Source of the DNA: Bradyrhizobium sp. RP6 | Lineage (GTDB): Bacteria; Pseudomonadota; Alphaproteobacteria; Rhizobiales; Xanthobacteraceae | Length of the DNA: 64,000 nt | Reading direction: 5' to 3' | NCBI RefSeq assembly: GCF_003837805.1 | Contig: NZ_RQIT01000006.1 | Span: 62,001-126,000, forward strand | Shown here: positions 54,001 to 63,238 of the stretch, one piece after another | How positions within the stretch are numbered: the stretch's first letter is position 1 | How the letters are laid out: every line of letters starts with the position of its first letter | Notes under the pieces: model-generated | Seen by the model: only the letters and a program-made list of their open reading frames with translations | Told to the model about the DNA's origin: nothing | Database searches by the model: none | Position numbers and translations under genes: made by a program

Positions 54001-54152
54001 ACGGCCATGGCCGTGACGGCGAAGATTCCGGCGACCAGAAACACGCCGCACAGGGTCAACCACAGGACGGGACTACGTCGCGCCAAGGCCTCCCAGCCGC
54101 TCCTTGCGGCAAGAGACATTCCGGCAGCCACCGTAGAAAGGACCTGGCGCAT
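51042..54152 (-). CDS. Membrane sensor protein with PAS, GGDEF and EAL domains
   Basis: This 1036-residue protein has a transmembrane helix near residues 30-52 (LWLTLCGVFLVAGIFAVTAM). A periplasmic Cache-like sensor follows (IAIYDADGELINWSRAHPLP, RVDPDSYRQYF-like), then a second helix near 325-345. Two PAS domains follow (ALNNMSQGLILYDAAGYIVT; EIIDHIPSQITVKDARTRQY). The GGDEF domain has RLGGDEFAVI, and the EAL domain has SGCEALLRWRHPERG, ALDDFGTGYSSLSYLKRFPF and TVAEGVETEAQ, so both activities may be intact. It likely senses small molecules outside the cell and tunes c-di-GMP with its partner cyclase downstream. Confidence 0.93.
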   Translation of the reverse strand: MRQVLSTVAAGMSLAARSGWEALARRSPVLWLTLCGVFLVAGIFAVTAMAVGEFRERTLANRERELENTVQLIARHFDQQFEDSDVVAADLIGQMNLADITSPAMFRERMSGTDTNQMLRSKISSVSHLGDIAIYDADGELINWSRAHPLPKINVSSRAYFQAFKTNPQSEPVLLESVRSFIINKWTTIVARRLTGANGTFLGAMVRRIDPDSYRQYFASVALAEGTAISLFDRHGKMLARYPHHEELIGQSFRDAPLMRRVLAKGGQQTLRVKGLIDGEERLGSAAALTHFPLVIVGTNTTAAALADWRQQTGFMVTTAALSAAVIAMILYLIIRQINRQNREAQERLEAERLRLDTALNNMSQGLILYDAAGYIVTCNRRYADMFGLSHDVIKPGCHIREAMYHRKERDAFDGDVEAFCADVMRVVAEGMVSTRIHQLANGRAFQIINTPLAQGGWVATIEDITERRNLEQERDRNHTFLREIIDHIPSQITVKDARTRQYLLINRTAEQQFGQSREVIVGKTPFDLYPDEAARLVTEDDSRALQAANGLFKDEHPWRSQTKGLRYVTSTRIGIRDRSGEPRYLISVVEDVTERRDADEKIAHLAHYDALTDLPNRTLFREQIERELAKVAGGQQFALLYIDVDEFKGINDSLGHHVGDELLKAIADRLRGCLKQGDLIARLGGDEFAVIQTGIASSADVLSFVAWIFQAIRQPYHCLGHQLSTDASIGIALAPQDGADLDQLIKNADLAMYGAKANGRRTHRFFEPEMDASAKARLSMELDLRQALVNGGFEIHYQPLVDLRSGEVSGCEALLRWRHPERGMVSPAEFIPVAEDTGLINELGDWVLRMACNEAATWPAHVRVAVNVSPVQLKCDTLALRIAGALAASGLNPRRLEIEITEAVLIRDDEAALSILHQLRSIGVRIALDDFGTGYSSLSYLKRFPFDKIKIDRCFVADIAEASGSPVIVQAVVNIAAASSMTTVAEGVETEAQRDMLRALGCTQMQGYLFSAPKPASGVRKLFGPGAPALVAAVA

Positions 54153-54326
54153 TCCACCTCACACGAGGAACAGGAATACACCGCACAAATGGCGCAAACC
54201 TTAGGAAAGCAAGTTACCCAAATATTAATCCGGTTGAGCAACCGCCTGCGCATGTCGCGCGGCGGGAAGCCCGTCAAGGTTGAGCGCCGCGCGCAGCAAA
54301 CGCCGCGCTGCATCATTAATTGCGGC

Positions 54327-55412
54327 TTAATGCGAGCTGCCGGTGCTCTCGTCGCTGCCGGCCTTGCGCAGCCGCCCGACCACGCCGGTCGGGAAGAAAT
54401 AGACGCTGGCGATGAACAGCAACCCCAGCCAGAGCAGCCAGCGGTCGGGATGCAACAGTCCCGGCAGCAGTGGGAGACCGGCTTCGCCCGCCGCGTTCGA
54501 GGCAACGCCCATCAGTGACTGCAGATAGTTCTGGGCGAGAATGAAGATGGTGGCGCCGATGATCGCGCCGTAGATCGTGCCCATGCCGCCGATCACGACC
54601 ATCAGCAGAATGTCCAGCATGATCGAGAAGCTCAGCGAGGTATCGGGGCCGGCATAGCGCAGCCACAGCGCGTTCAGGATGCCGGCGCTGGCGGCCACGA
54701 GCGCCGCGAGGCAGTTGGCATAGGTCAGGTGGAATACGGTACGAAAACCGAGCGCCTCGGCGCGAAACCGGTTTTCGCGAATTGCCTGGAGCACGCGCCC
54801 GAACGGCGAGTTCACGACGCGCAGCAAAGCGAGGATCATCAGCGCCGAAACGGCGAACACCAGATAGAAGGTCAGGATCCGGCCGTTGATCTCGAAGCCG
54901 AACAGGTTCTTGGGGATCAGCACGGTGCCGGGGCGCAGCAGCTCCGGCAGCTGGAAGCTGCGTCCGTCCTCGCCGCCGGTCAGCCAGGACAGCTGGGAGG
55001 CCAGCACCTGGAAGGCGGAAGCGACCGCGAGCGTGATCATGGCGAAGAAGATCGCCGCGACGCGCAGCGAAAAGAGCCCGATGGCGAGCGCCAGCAGAGC
55101 CGCGAGCGGCAGGCCGACGACGATTCCGGTTGCGACCGCGGCCCAGTTCGGGCCCATCCCGTACAGTGCGATCGCGATGGCATAGCTGCCGATGCCGTAG
55201 AACATGGTGTGGGCGAACGATACCGAGCCGGTATAGCCGAGCAAGAGGTCGTAGGAGGCGACCAGCGCGGCGAAGACGCAGATCTTCGCCGCGACGTTCA
55301 GCGCCTTGGCCCCCGGAAAAAGGAACGGCGTCGCCGCCAGCGCCAGGATGATGACGACGAGAACGAGCGTGAGCACGCGGCTCCGCGGTGGATCGCCAGA
55401 GAGGATCATCAT
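54327..55412 (-). CDS. Branched-chain amino acid-type ABC permease, LivM
   Basis: This inner-membrane permease has 361 residues and about nine hydrophobic segments. Family sequence includes LLLGYTGSVSFAHTMFYGIG, the EAA-like VLQAIRENRFRAEALGF and GGMGTIYGAIIGATIFIL. The start at 55412 overlaps the stop of the LivH gene by four bases. It closes the transporter operon. Substrates of this family include Leu, Ile and Val but also amides, urea and aromatic acids. Confidence 0.93.
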   Translation of the reverse strand: MMILSGDPPRSRVLTLVLVVIILALAATPFLFPGAKALNVAAKICVFAALVASYDLLLGYTGSVSFAHTMFYGIGSYAIAIALYGMGPNWAAVATGIVVGLPLAALLALAIGLFSLRVAAIFFAMITLAVASAFQVLASQLSWLTGGEDGRSFQLPELLRPGTVLIPKNLFGFEINGRILTFYLVFAVSALMILALLRVVNSPFGRVLQAIRENRFRAEALGFRTVFHLTYANCLAALVAASAGILNALWLRYAGPDTSLSFSIMLDILLMVVIGGMGTIYGAIIGATIFILAQNYLQSLMGVASNAAGEAGLPLLPGLLHPDRWLLWLGLLFIASVYFFPTGVVGRLRKAGSDESTGSSH

Positions 55413-56419
55413 CGGCTGGTCACCGCATAGAGGCCGCGCGGCCGCCACATCAGAATGGCGACCATCAGCAGAATGTTGGACACGAGGGCGAGTTTTGGCA
55501 CCAGGAAGCCGCCGTAATTGGCAACCATGGCGACCAGGATGGCACCGATGAAGCAGCCGCCGATCGACCCCAGGCCGCCGATGATGACCACGATGAAAAT
55601 CAGCACCGTGAGGTCGTCGCTCATGGAGGCGTGCACCTGTTCGCGATAGAGCGCCCACATCACGCCGCCGAGGCCGGCCAGTGCCGAGCCCGTCATGAAC
55701 ACGCCGAGGAACAGGCGGCGGATGCGATAGCCGAGCGCCTCCACCATCTCGCGGTTCTCGACGCCGGCACGGATCAGGAGGCCGACCTTGCTGCGGTTGA
55801 GCACGAGCTGGATCGCGATGAAGATGGCGAGGCCGATCAGCATCGCCAGCACGCGGTACTTGGCGATCGCGACGTCGCCGAGAATGAAGGAACCGCGCAG
55901 CGACGCCGGCAGCGGCATCGGGATGATCTGCGGTCCCCACAGCGCATAGAGCGTCTGCTCGGCGACGATCAGGCCGCCGGTCGTCATCAGGATCTGTTTC
56001 AGATGCTGGCCGTAGACCGGCAGGATCAGCACGCGTTCGACGACCAGGCCGAGCGCGCCGGAGACCGCCATCGAGAGCAGCGCGGCCGGGGCCAGCACCG
56101 CGAGGTTCATCCAGAGCGAATCCGCCTGAATGGACGCCGCGAACGGGGCCAGAACCAGCGTGGCGACATAGGCGCCGACGGCGATGAAGGCGCCGTGACC
56201 GAAATTGAGCACGTCCATCAGACCGAACACGAGTGTGAGTCCGGAGGCCATGATGAAGATCATCATGCCCATGGCAAGGCTCGCGGCGGTCAGGGTCAGC
56301 CAGGAAGAGGTCGAGCCGATCAGCGGGATCACCAGAACGGCGAGCGCCAACGGCAGCAGGATCGGGGCGATGTCGCGCTTCGGCTTCGGCAGCGGATCGT
56401 TTGCGGCAAGGTCAGTCAC
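55409..56419 (-). CDS. Branched-chain amino acid-type ABC permease, LivH
   Basis: This 336-residue inner-membrane permease carries an N-terminal extension (MTDLAANDPLPKPKRDIAPI) before the first helix. Family blocks are MASGLTLVFGLMDVLNFGHG, AFIAVGAYVATL, LLIRAGVENREMVEALGYRI (EAA loop) and FIVVIIGGLGSIGGCFIGAI. It overlaps the ATPase genes upstream and LivM downstream by four bases each. Confidence 0.93.
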   Translation of the reverse strand: MTDLAANDPLPKPKRDIAPILLPLALAVLVIPLIGSTSSWLTLTAASLAMGMMIFIMASGLTLVFGLMDVLNFGHGAFIAVGAYVATLVLAPFAASIQADSLWMNLAVLAPAALLSMAVSGALGLVVERVLILPVYGQHLKQILMTTGGLIVAEQTLYALWGPQIIPMPLPASLRGSFILGDVAIAKYRVLAMLIGLAIFIAIQLVLNRSKVGLLIRAGVENREMVEALGYRIRRLFLGVFMTGSALAGLGGVMWALYREQVHASMSDDLTVLIFIVVIIGGLGSIGGCFIGAILVAMVANYGGFLVPKLALVSNILLMVAILMWRPRGLYAVTSR

Positions 56420-57138
56420 TGATGCGCCTCCAGGCTCAGGCCGAGCAGCCGCTCTTGCAGCGGCACGTCGGCTGCGAGCGCCGCCATCTCACCGCGATGG
56501 ACGATGGTGCCGTTGTCCATGACCAGCACGTTGTCGCCGAGCTCGCGGGCGGCAAAGAAATTCTGCTCGACCATCAGGATCGTCGCGCCCTTGCGCTTGA
56601 TCTCCTTCAGGCACTCGATCAGCGCCATCACGATGGCCGGTGCCAACCCCTTGGTCGGCTCGTCGATCAGGAGGAGCTTGCGCGGCTCGACGATCGCGCG
56701 GGCGATCGAGAGCATCTGCTTCTGCCCGCCCGAGAGGCTTCCCGCGCGCGACAGCCAGAACCGGCGCAGCGCCGGGAAGAAGCCGAAGATCCAGTCGAGC
56801 TGGGCATCGTCGAGCGGCCCGTCGCGGGCCGCCAGCACCAGGTTCTCCTTGACCGTGAGGTCCGAGAACACCGCCATGCTTTCCGGCACGTAACCGATGC
56901 CGAGCCGTGCGATGTCGGGCGTGGCAAGGCTCTCGATGCGCATCCCGGCGAGGCTGATTTCGCCGCTTGAGGCCTGCCAGAGGCCCATGATGGTGCGCAG
57001 TGTCGTGGTCTTGCCGGCGCCGTTGCGGCCGAGCAGCATCGTGACCTGTCCTTGCGGCACCGCAAGATCGATGCCCTGAAGGATGTGGTAGCGACCGATA
57101 TGGGTGTGCACGCCGGAGAGTTTCAACAGGTCGCTCAT
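56416..57138 (-). CDS. Branched-chain amino acid-type ABC ATPase, LivF
   Basis: This 240-residue ATPase has Walker A LLGRNGAGKTTTLRTIMG, the signature SLSGGQKQMLSIARAI, Walker B LLLIDEPTKGLAP and the switch His region ILMVEQNFFAARELG. The family-typical sequence LGIGYVPESMAVFSDLTVKE identifies it as LivF rather than LivG. Start and stop overlap the neighbours by four bases. Confidence 0.94.
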   Translation of the reverse strand: MSDLLKLSGVHTHIGRYHILQGIDLAVPQGQVTMLLGRNGAGKTTTLRTIMGLWQASSGEISLAGMRIESLATPDIARLGIGYVPESMAVFSDLTVKENLVLAARDGPLDDAQLDWIFGFFPALRRFWLSRAGSLSGGQKQMLSIARAIVEPRKLLLIDEPTKGLAPAIVMALIECLKEIKRKGATILMVEQNFFAARELGDNVLVMDNGTIVHRGEMAALAADVPLQERLLGLSLEAHQ

Positions 57139-57911
57139 GCTGCACCCTCGGTGGCATTCTTGGGCGCGACGCCGAGATAGGCTTCCTGCACGATCGGCGA
57201 GGCGATCACTTCCGCGGGTGGGCCATCGGCGACGAGCTGGCCGTTATGCAGCACGATGATGCGGTCGGCGAGCGAGCGCACCACGTCCATCTTGTGCTCG
57301 ACGAGAAGGATGATCTTGCTCTTGTCCTGCTTGAGCTGCGCGATGAGGTCGAGGACGACTGGCACCTCGTCGATGCTCATGCCGGCGGTCGGCTCGTCGA
57401 ACATGAACGCCTTTGGCTCCAGCGCGATCATCAGCGCGACCTCGAGCTTGCGCTGGTCGCCATGGGACAGCGCGGTTGCGGCGACGCCGCGGCGGCTGCC
57501 GAGCGCGACCCGGTCGAGGATGGCGTCGGCGCGCGCGATCAGGTCGCGGCGCACCATCCAGGGCCGCAGCATGTCGTAATGGGTGCCGCTCGCGGCCTGC
57601 ACTGCGAGGCGCACGTTCTCTTCCACCGACAGGTTCGGGAACAGGTTGGTGAGCTGGAAGGCGCGGCCGAGGCCCGCGCGGGTGCGCATCGGCGCTGAAT
57701 GCCCCGTGATGTCGGTGCCGTCGAACAGGATGCTCCCGCTCGTGGCGCGCAGCTGGCCCGAGATCAGATTGAAATAGGTGGTCTTGCCGGCGCCGTTCGG
57801 CCCGACGATGGCGGTGAGCTCGCCCGGGCGAAACGTGCAGGAGACGTTGTTGACCGCGACATGGCCGCCGAAGCGAATGGTGAGGTCGCGGGTTTCGAGG
57901 GTGAGCGGCAT
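57135..57911 (-). CDS. Branched-chain amino acid-type ABC ATPase, LivG
   Basis: This 258-residue ATPase starts at the ATG at 57911 (MPLTLETRDLTIRFGGHVAV). Walker A is IVGPNGAGKTTYFNLISG; the signature is ALSHGDQRKLEVALMIA, the HGxQ variant typical of LivG; Walker B is AFMFDEPTAGMS; and ILLVEHKMDVV holds the switch His. The frame is open upstream of 57911 through a palindromic repeat. It follows the receptor gene after a 165-base gap filled by that repeat. Confidence 0.93.
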   Translation of the reverse strand: MPLTLETRDLTIRFGGHVAVNNVSCTFRPGELTAIVGPNGAGKTTYFNLISGQLRATSGSILFDGTDITGHSAPMRTRAGLGRAFQLTNLFPNLSVEENVRLAVQAASGTHYDMLRPWMVRRDLIARADAILDRVALGSRRGVAATALSHGDQRKLEVALMIALEPKAFMFDEPTAGMSIDEVPVVLDLIAQLKQDKSKIILLVEHKMDVVRSLADRIIVLHNGQLVADGPPAEVIASPIVQEAYLGVAPKNATEGAA

Positions 57912-57964
57912 GGAGAGTCTGGCAAAGGATGAAACGAGATAGATCCGCAGGTCAGGCTGCGCTT

Positions 57965-58070
57965 CCTCCCCCGCTTGCGGGGAAGGGTCGGGGAGAGGGC
58001 TGTCTCCGCAGGCGAGAACCCCCAAGAGGAAAGAGCCCTCTCCTGGCCTCTCCCGCAAGCGGGAGAGGTG
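57965..58070. repeat. Inverted repeat between receptor and LivG genes
   Basis: CCCGCTTGCGGG near the left and CTCCCGCAAGCGGGAGAG near the right, with GGGGAGAGGGC facing GAGCCCTCTCC, make a long inverted repeat inside the operon. It could attenuate transcription so that receptor is made in excess over the rest (inference). Confidence 0.72.
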
Positions 58071-58076
58071 AAGAAA

Positions 58077-59261
58077 TCACCGCTTGTTGCGGACGGGCAC
58101 GTCCATGTCCTCGATCTTCAGCTCGCGCACCGGCTCGAGCACGGCCCAGGCGACGTTCGGGTCGACCTTGACCTTGAAGTGATACATGCTCTGCAGCGCC
58201 TGATGATCTTCTTTCCGAAACACCATCTTGCCCTTCGGCGTATCGAACTCCAGGCCTTCCATCGCCGTGATCAGCTTCTCGGTATCGGTCGACTTGGCCT
58301 TGGTGACGGCGGCGACGACGGACATCGCTGCGGCGAAACCGCCCGCGGTGAAGAAGTCCGGCGGTGCGTTGAAGCGCTTCTGGTGCTCGGCGACCAGCCA
58401 GTCATTCACGGGGTTCTTCGGGATGTCGTAGAAGTAATAGGTCGCGCCTTCCATGCCAGGCAGGCCCTTATAGGCGGCGAGCGCCGGCAGGATGTTGCCA
58501 CCGGTCGAGAGCTCGATGCCGTAGCGCTTCGGGTCCATGTCCTGGAGCTTGGCCAGCGGATTGCCGGCGCCGGCCCAGATCACCCAGATCACCTTGCGGC
58601 CCGGCTTGTCCTTCAGCGCGTCGAACAGGCGCTGGCCGACCGCGGTGAAGTCGGTGGTCGAGGTCGGGGCGTATTCTTCGGCGGCGAGCGTCGCGCCGGT
58701 CTTGGCGAGCGCCTCCTTGAAGGCGGCGACGCCGTCGCGGCCGAACGCATAGTCCTGCGCCAGCGTCGCCACCGTGACGCCTTGCTTGCCGATCGCGACC
58801 GCGTTGGAGATCGCATCCTGCGACGAGTTGCGCCCGGTGCGGAAGATGTAGCGATTCCACTTCTCGCCCGTAATCTGGTCCGCGACCGCGGGCTCGACGA
58901 TCAGGATCTTCTTGTTCTCCTCGGCGACCGGGAGAATGGCGAGCGCCGCCGCCGACGAGGTCGTGCCGATCGCGATGTCGGCCTTGTCGTCCTGATAGGC
59001 CTCCGCGAGCGCGGCCTTGGCCAGATCCGGCTTGCCTTGGTCGTCCTTGGTGATGACGACGATCTTGCGGCCGTCGAGCGTCATGGTGCCCTTGGTGGCG
59101 TATTCAAAGCCCATCTTCAGGCCGGTCTCGGTCTGCTTGGCGTAGGCCTCGAGCGGACCGGTCTTGCCGTAGATCAGCGCGATCTTGAGATCGTCGGCCT
59201 GTGCGGAGGTGCCCGCGGCGAGCGCGAGAATAGTTGTTGTTATGATGAGTGATCGACGCAC
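58077..59261 (-). CDS. ABC transporter substrate-binding protein, branched-chain type
   Basis: This periplasmic receptor of the Leu/Ile/Val-binding family has 394 residues. A GTG at 59261 follows AGGAGG by eight bases and starts MRRSLI-type signal peptide (VRRSLIITTTILALAAGTSA, cut before QADDLK). The mature part begins IALIYGKTGPLEAYAKQTET, then DGRKIVVITKDDQGKPDLAK and IAIGTTSSAAALAILPVAEE, the ligand-contact region. It belongs with the four membrane and ATPase genes downstream. The ligand is not clear from sequence; the neighbouring CoA-transferase hints at a carboxylic acid. Confidence 0.92.
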   Translation of the reverse strand: MRRSLIITTTILALAAGTSAQADDLKIALIYGKTGPLEAYAKQTETGLKMGFEYATKGTMTLDGRKIVVITKDDQGKPDLAKAALAEAYQDDKADIAIGTTSSAAALAILPVAEENKKILIVEPAVADQITGEKWNRYIFRTGRNSSQDAISNAVAIGKQGVTVATLAQDYAFGRDGVAAFKEALAKTGATLAAEEYAPTSTTDFTAVGQRLFDALKDKPGRKVIWVIWAGAGNPLAKLQDMDPKRYGIELSTGGNILPALAAYKGLPGMEGATYYFYDIPKNPVNDWLVAEHQKRFNAPPDFFTAGGFAAAMSVVAAVTKAKSTDTEKLITAMEGLEFDTPKGKMVFRKEDHQALQSMYHFKVKVDPNVAWAVLEPVRELKIEDMDVPVRNKR

Positions 59262-59367
59262 GATGGTCCCTCCTGATCTGAAGTTTCTCGGTAACAGCGA
59301 TTTGCACAACACTACGAATATTGCAATTGAACCTTCCGCCCGAGCATGTCGGCTTTTCGAACATGCA

Positions 59368-61395
59368 TCATTTTTGAACCGGCCGCGCATCGCCGGCTCC
59401 CTCGGCCTGACGACGATCGGACTGCGCCTCCTCCGCGCTTTCGAAGATGTGCGGCGCGACGCCGCGTTTCTCCAGGGCTTCACCAAGCTTGATGCGCAGA
59501 AAGCCCGACGTGGTGTAGCGCAATACGCCGGAATAGAAGCGATTGACGAGGCTGCCCACCATGGCGGAATAATCGTCCATCAGCTCCGGCAGGATGGAAA
59601 AGTTGTCATAATTGACGATGGCGTAGACTCTGCGCCCGAGCGGCGCCAGCCTGGTCTCGACGATAGAGGCGATGGCGTCGATCTCGGCCTTGCTGCGCAG
59701 CGGATAGCGTTCCAGATTGACGAAGAACAGGTTCTGCTGCTCGTCCAGCGTGAAACGCTGGTCGAGCGGGATGGTGAGCAGGCGCTCGCGCAGATCCATG
59801 AGGCTCTCGCGGAAGATGCGCGCGTCCATCAGCGCCGGGTCGCGCGGGATCAGCGGCTTGAAATCCATCAGGCGCAGGATGTCACGCTCGATGTCGATGC
59901 CGGGCGCGACCTCGGTGAGTTCGAGCCCGTCGTCCCTGAGCTCGAACACGCAGCGCTCGGTGACGTACAGCGTGCGTTGCTTGCGCGCGGCGGCGAACGG
60001 GCCGCTGAAGGTGACGTGCTCGACGCTATCGACGAACTTGCGCGACCTGGCTTCGTCGAGGATGACGAGCTTCCCGTCCTGCACGGTGACGCGTTGCTTG
60101 CCCGCACCGAACGTTCCGACGAAGACGACCTCCTTGGCATTCTGGCTGATGTTGATGAAGCCGCCGGCACCTGCCAGCTTCGGCCCGAACTTGCTGACAT
60201 TGAGGTTGCCGGCGCGATCGACCTGGGCGAGGCCGAGGAAGGCGGCGTCGAGACCGCCGCCGTCGTAGAAGTCGAACTGGTAGGGCTGGTCGATCACCGC
60301 CTGGGTGTTGATCGCCGCGCCGAAATCGATACCGCTCGCCGGGATGCCGCCGATCACGCCCGGCTCCGCCGTCAGCGTGATCAGATCGATGATCCGCTCC
60401 TCATTGGCGACCGAGGCGATTCCCTCGGGCATGCCGATGCCGAGATTGACGACGCTGTTGGCCTTCAGCTCCAGCGCCGCGCGCCGCGCGATGATCTTGC
60501 GCTCGCTGATCGGCATCACCGGCAGCGAGGCGGCACGGACGCGGATCTCGCTCGAGAAGGCCGGATTGTATTGTGTGCCGAATGTCTGCCAGTGGTTCTC
60601 GGGCCTCGCCACGACCACGCAGTCGACGAGAATGCCGGGAATCTTGACCTGGCGCGGATTGAGGCTGCCGGCTTCGGCAACGCGCTCGACCTGGGCGATG
60701 ACGATGCCGCCGGAATTATGCGCCGCCATGGCGATGGCGAGCGCTTCCAGCGTCAGCGCCTCCTTCTCCATGGTGAGGTTGCCGTCGGGATCGCCGGTGG
60801 TGGCGCGGATGATCCCGACCTGAATCGGAAACGTCTTGTAGAGCAGGCAGTCCTCGCCGCCGATCTTGATCAGCTCCACCATGTCCTCGGTGGTGCGTGC
60901 GTTCAGCCTGCCGCCGCCGTGCCGGGGGTCGACGAAAGTGCCCATGCCGACGCGCGTGATGTGGCCGGGCCGGTGCGCGGCGATGTCGCGGAACAGATGC
61001 GTAATCACGCCCTGCGGCAGGTTATAGGCCTCGATCTGGTTCGCGATCGCGAGCTGCTGCAGTTTGGGCGCAAGGCCCCAGTGCCCGCCGATCACGCGCC
61101 GGACCAGCCCTTCATGCGCGAAATGATTGAGGCCGCGGTGCTTGCCGTCGCCTTGTCCGGCCGCATAGACCAGCGTCAGATTGCGCGGCTTGCCCTGCGT
61201 ATAGGGTGCATCGCCCTCGTGGGACAGATAGAGCTCCTCCAGCGCGATCGCGATCTCCTCGGCAAAGCCGATGCCGACGAAGCCGCCGGTCGCCACGGTG
61301 TCGCCGTCGCGGATCAGCATGACGGCCTCCGCCGCCGAGACGACCTTGCCCTTCTCGGAGTTGCGCAAGTAAGGCAGAGCTGGGTGGTGGCTCAC
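59368..61395 (-). CDS. Family I acyl-CoA:carboxylate CoA-transferase with C-terminal extension
   Basis: This 675-residue enzyme carries both CoA-transferase halves in one chain. The N-terminal half has [20 protein letters not shown] and [18 protein letters not shown]. The C-terminal half has [20 protein letters not shown] and [18 protein letters not shown], where Glu is the expected CoA-thioester nucleophile. About 130 extra residues at the end ([40 protein letters not shown]) form a domain absent from typical propionate CoA-transferases. A sigma-54 promoter lies about 110 bases upstream. The substrate may be a short-chain or branched acid. Confidence 0.88.
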   Translation of the reverse strand: MSHHPALPYLRNSEKGKVVSAAEAVMLIRDGDTVATGGFVGIGFAEEIAIALEELYLSHEGDAPYTQGKPRNLTLVYAAGQGDGKHRGLNHFAHEGLVRRVIGGHWGLAPKLQQLAIANQIEAYNLPQGVITHLFRDIAAHRPGHITRVGMGTFVDPRHGGGRLNARTTEDMVELIKIGGEDCLLYKTFPIQVGIIRATTGDPDGNLTMEKEALTLEALAIAMAAHNSGGIVIAQVERVAEAGSLNPRQVKIPGILVDCVVVARPENHWQTFGTQYNPAFSSEIRVRAASLPVMPISERKIIARRAALELKANSVVNLGIGMPEGIASVANEERIIDLITLTAEPGVIGGIPASGIDFGAAINTQAVIDQPYQFDFYDGGGLDAAFLGLAQVDRAGNLNVSKFGPKLAGAGGFINISQNAKEVVFVGTFGAGKQRVTVQDGKLVILDEARSRKFVDSVEHVTFSGPFAAARKQRTLYVTERCVFELRDDGLELTEVAPGIDIERDILRLMDFKPLIPRDPALMDARIFRESLMDLRERLLTIPLDQRFTLDEQQNLFFVNLERYPLRSKAEIDAIASIVETRLAPLGRRVYAIVNYDNFSILPELMDDYSAMVGSLVNRFYSGVLRYTTSGFLRIKLGEALEKRGVAPHIFESAEEAQSDRRQAEGAGDARPVQK

Positions 61396-61503
61396 GGCGT
61401 TCCTCCCGATTCCTTCGACCGTATGCCGTTATTGTTTTGCGTTGATCTTATCGTGGAGATCGGCCCTGGAACAGCTTGCTCCCCATGAGAGAAGGCAGCA
61501 GAG

Positions 61504-61519
61504 AGCAAGGTCTGCGCCA
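61504..61519 (-). promoter_or_regulatory. Sigma-54 promoter for CoA-transferase
   Basis: The minus strand reads TGGCGC-AGACC-TTGCT, matching the -24/-12 consensus TGGCAC-N5-TTGCW with one mismatch and keeping the essential GG and GC. It is about 110 bases before the CoA-transferase ATG and next to a sigma-54 activator gene. Confidence 0.75.
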
Positions 61520-61597
61520 GATGCCGTCGATGCGCGGAAAGCGGCCAAAGCTAAGGCGATTTCCGCATGTCCGCGGGCAGGGAGTAGCCGGGCACCG

Positions 61598-61633
61598 TGT
61601 CCGGAATCCGAGACTCCGGACAGAGGGAGTCTC
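61598..61633. promoter_or_regulatory. Two overlapping palindromes, candidate activator sites
   Basis: TGTCCGGA (61598-61605) pairs with TCCGGACA (61615-61622), and CGAGACTCC pairs with GGAGTCTCG in the overlapping 61609-61634. They lie about 80-120 bases upstream of the sigma-54 promoter and just after the activator gene stop at 61639. The second hairpin might alternatively end the activator transcript, but no T-run follows. Confidence 0.55.
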
Positions 61634-61638
61634 GAAAC

Positions 61639-63081
<1,443 letters not shown>

Positions 63082-63186
63082 GAGATACCTCGGGGAGGTC
63101 CGCCTGTGTATTAGCAAAAGGCCAGCAATTTCAAAGGGGGAAAAGGCGCTCAAGAGGGAATGGCGCTGAAGTCAGCTCAGCATTTG

Positions 63187-63224
63187 CTGTCGTCCCGGGG
63201 CGCGTAGCGAACCCGGGACGACAG
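63187..63224. repeat. Intergenic palindrome, GTCGTCCCGGG type
   Basis: CTGTCGTCCCGGG and CCCGGGACGACAG are perfect inverted arms around GCGCGTAGCGAA, between two minus-strand genes. It may end transcription from the downstream EAL gene. Confidence 0.75.
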
Positions 63225-63238
63225 CGAGATTGCAGCCC

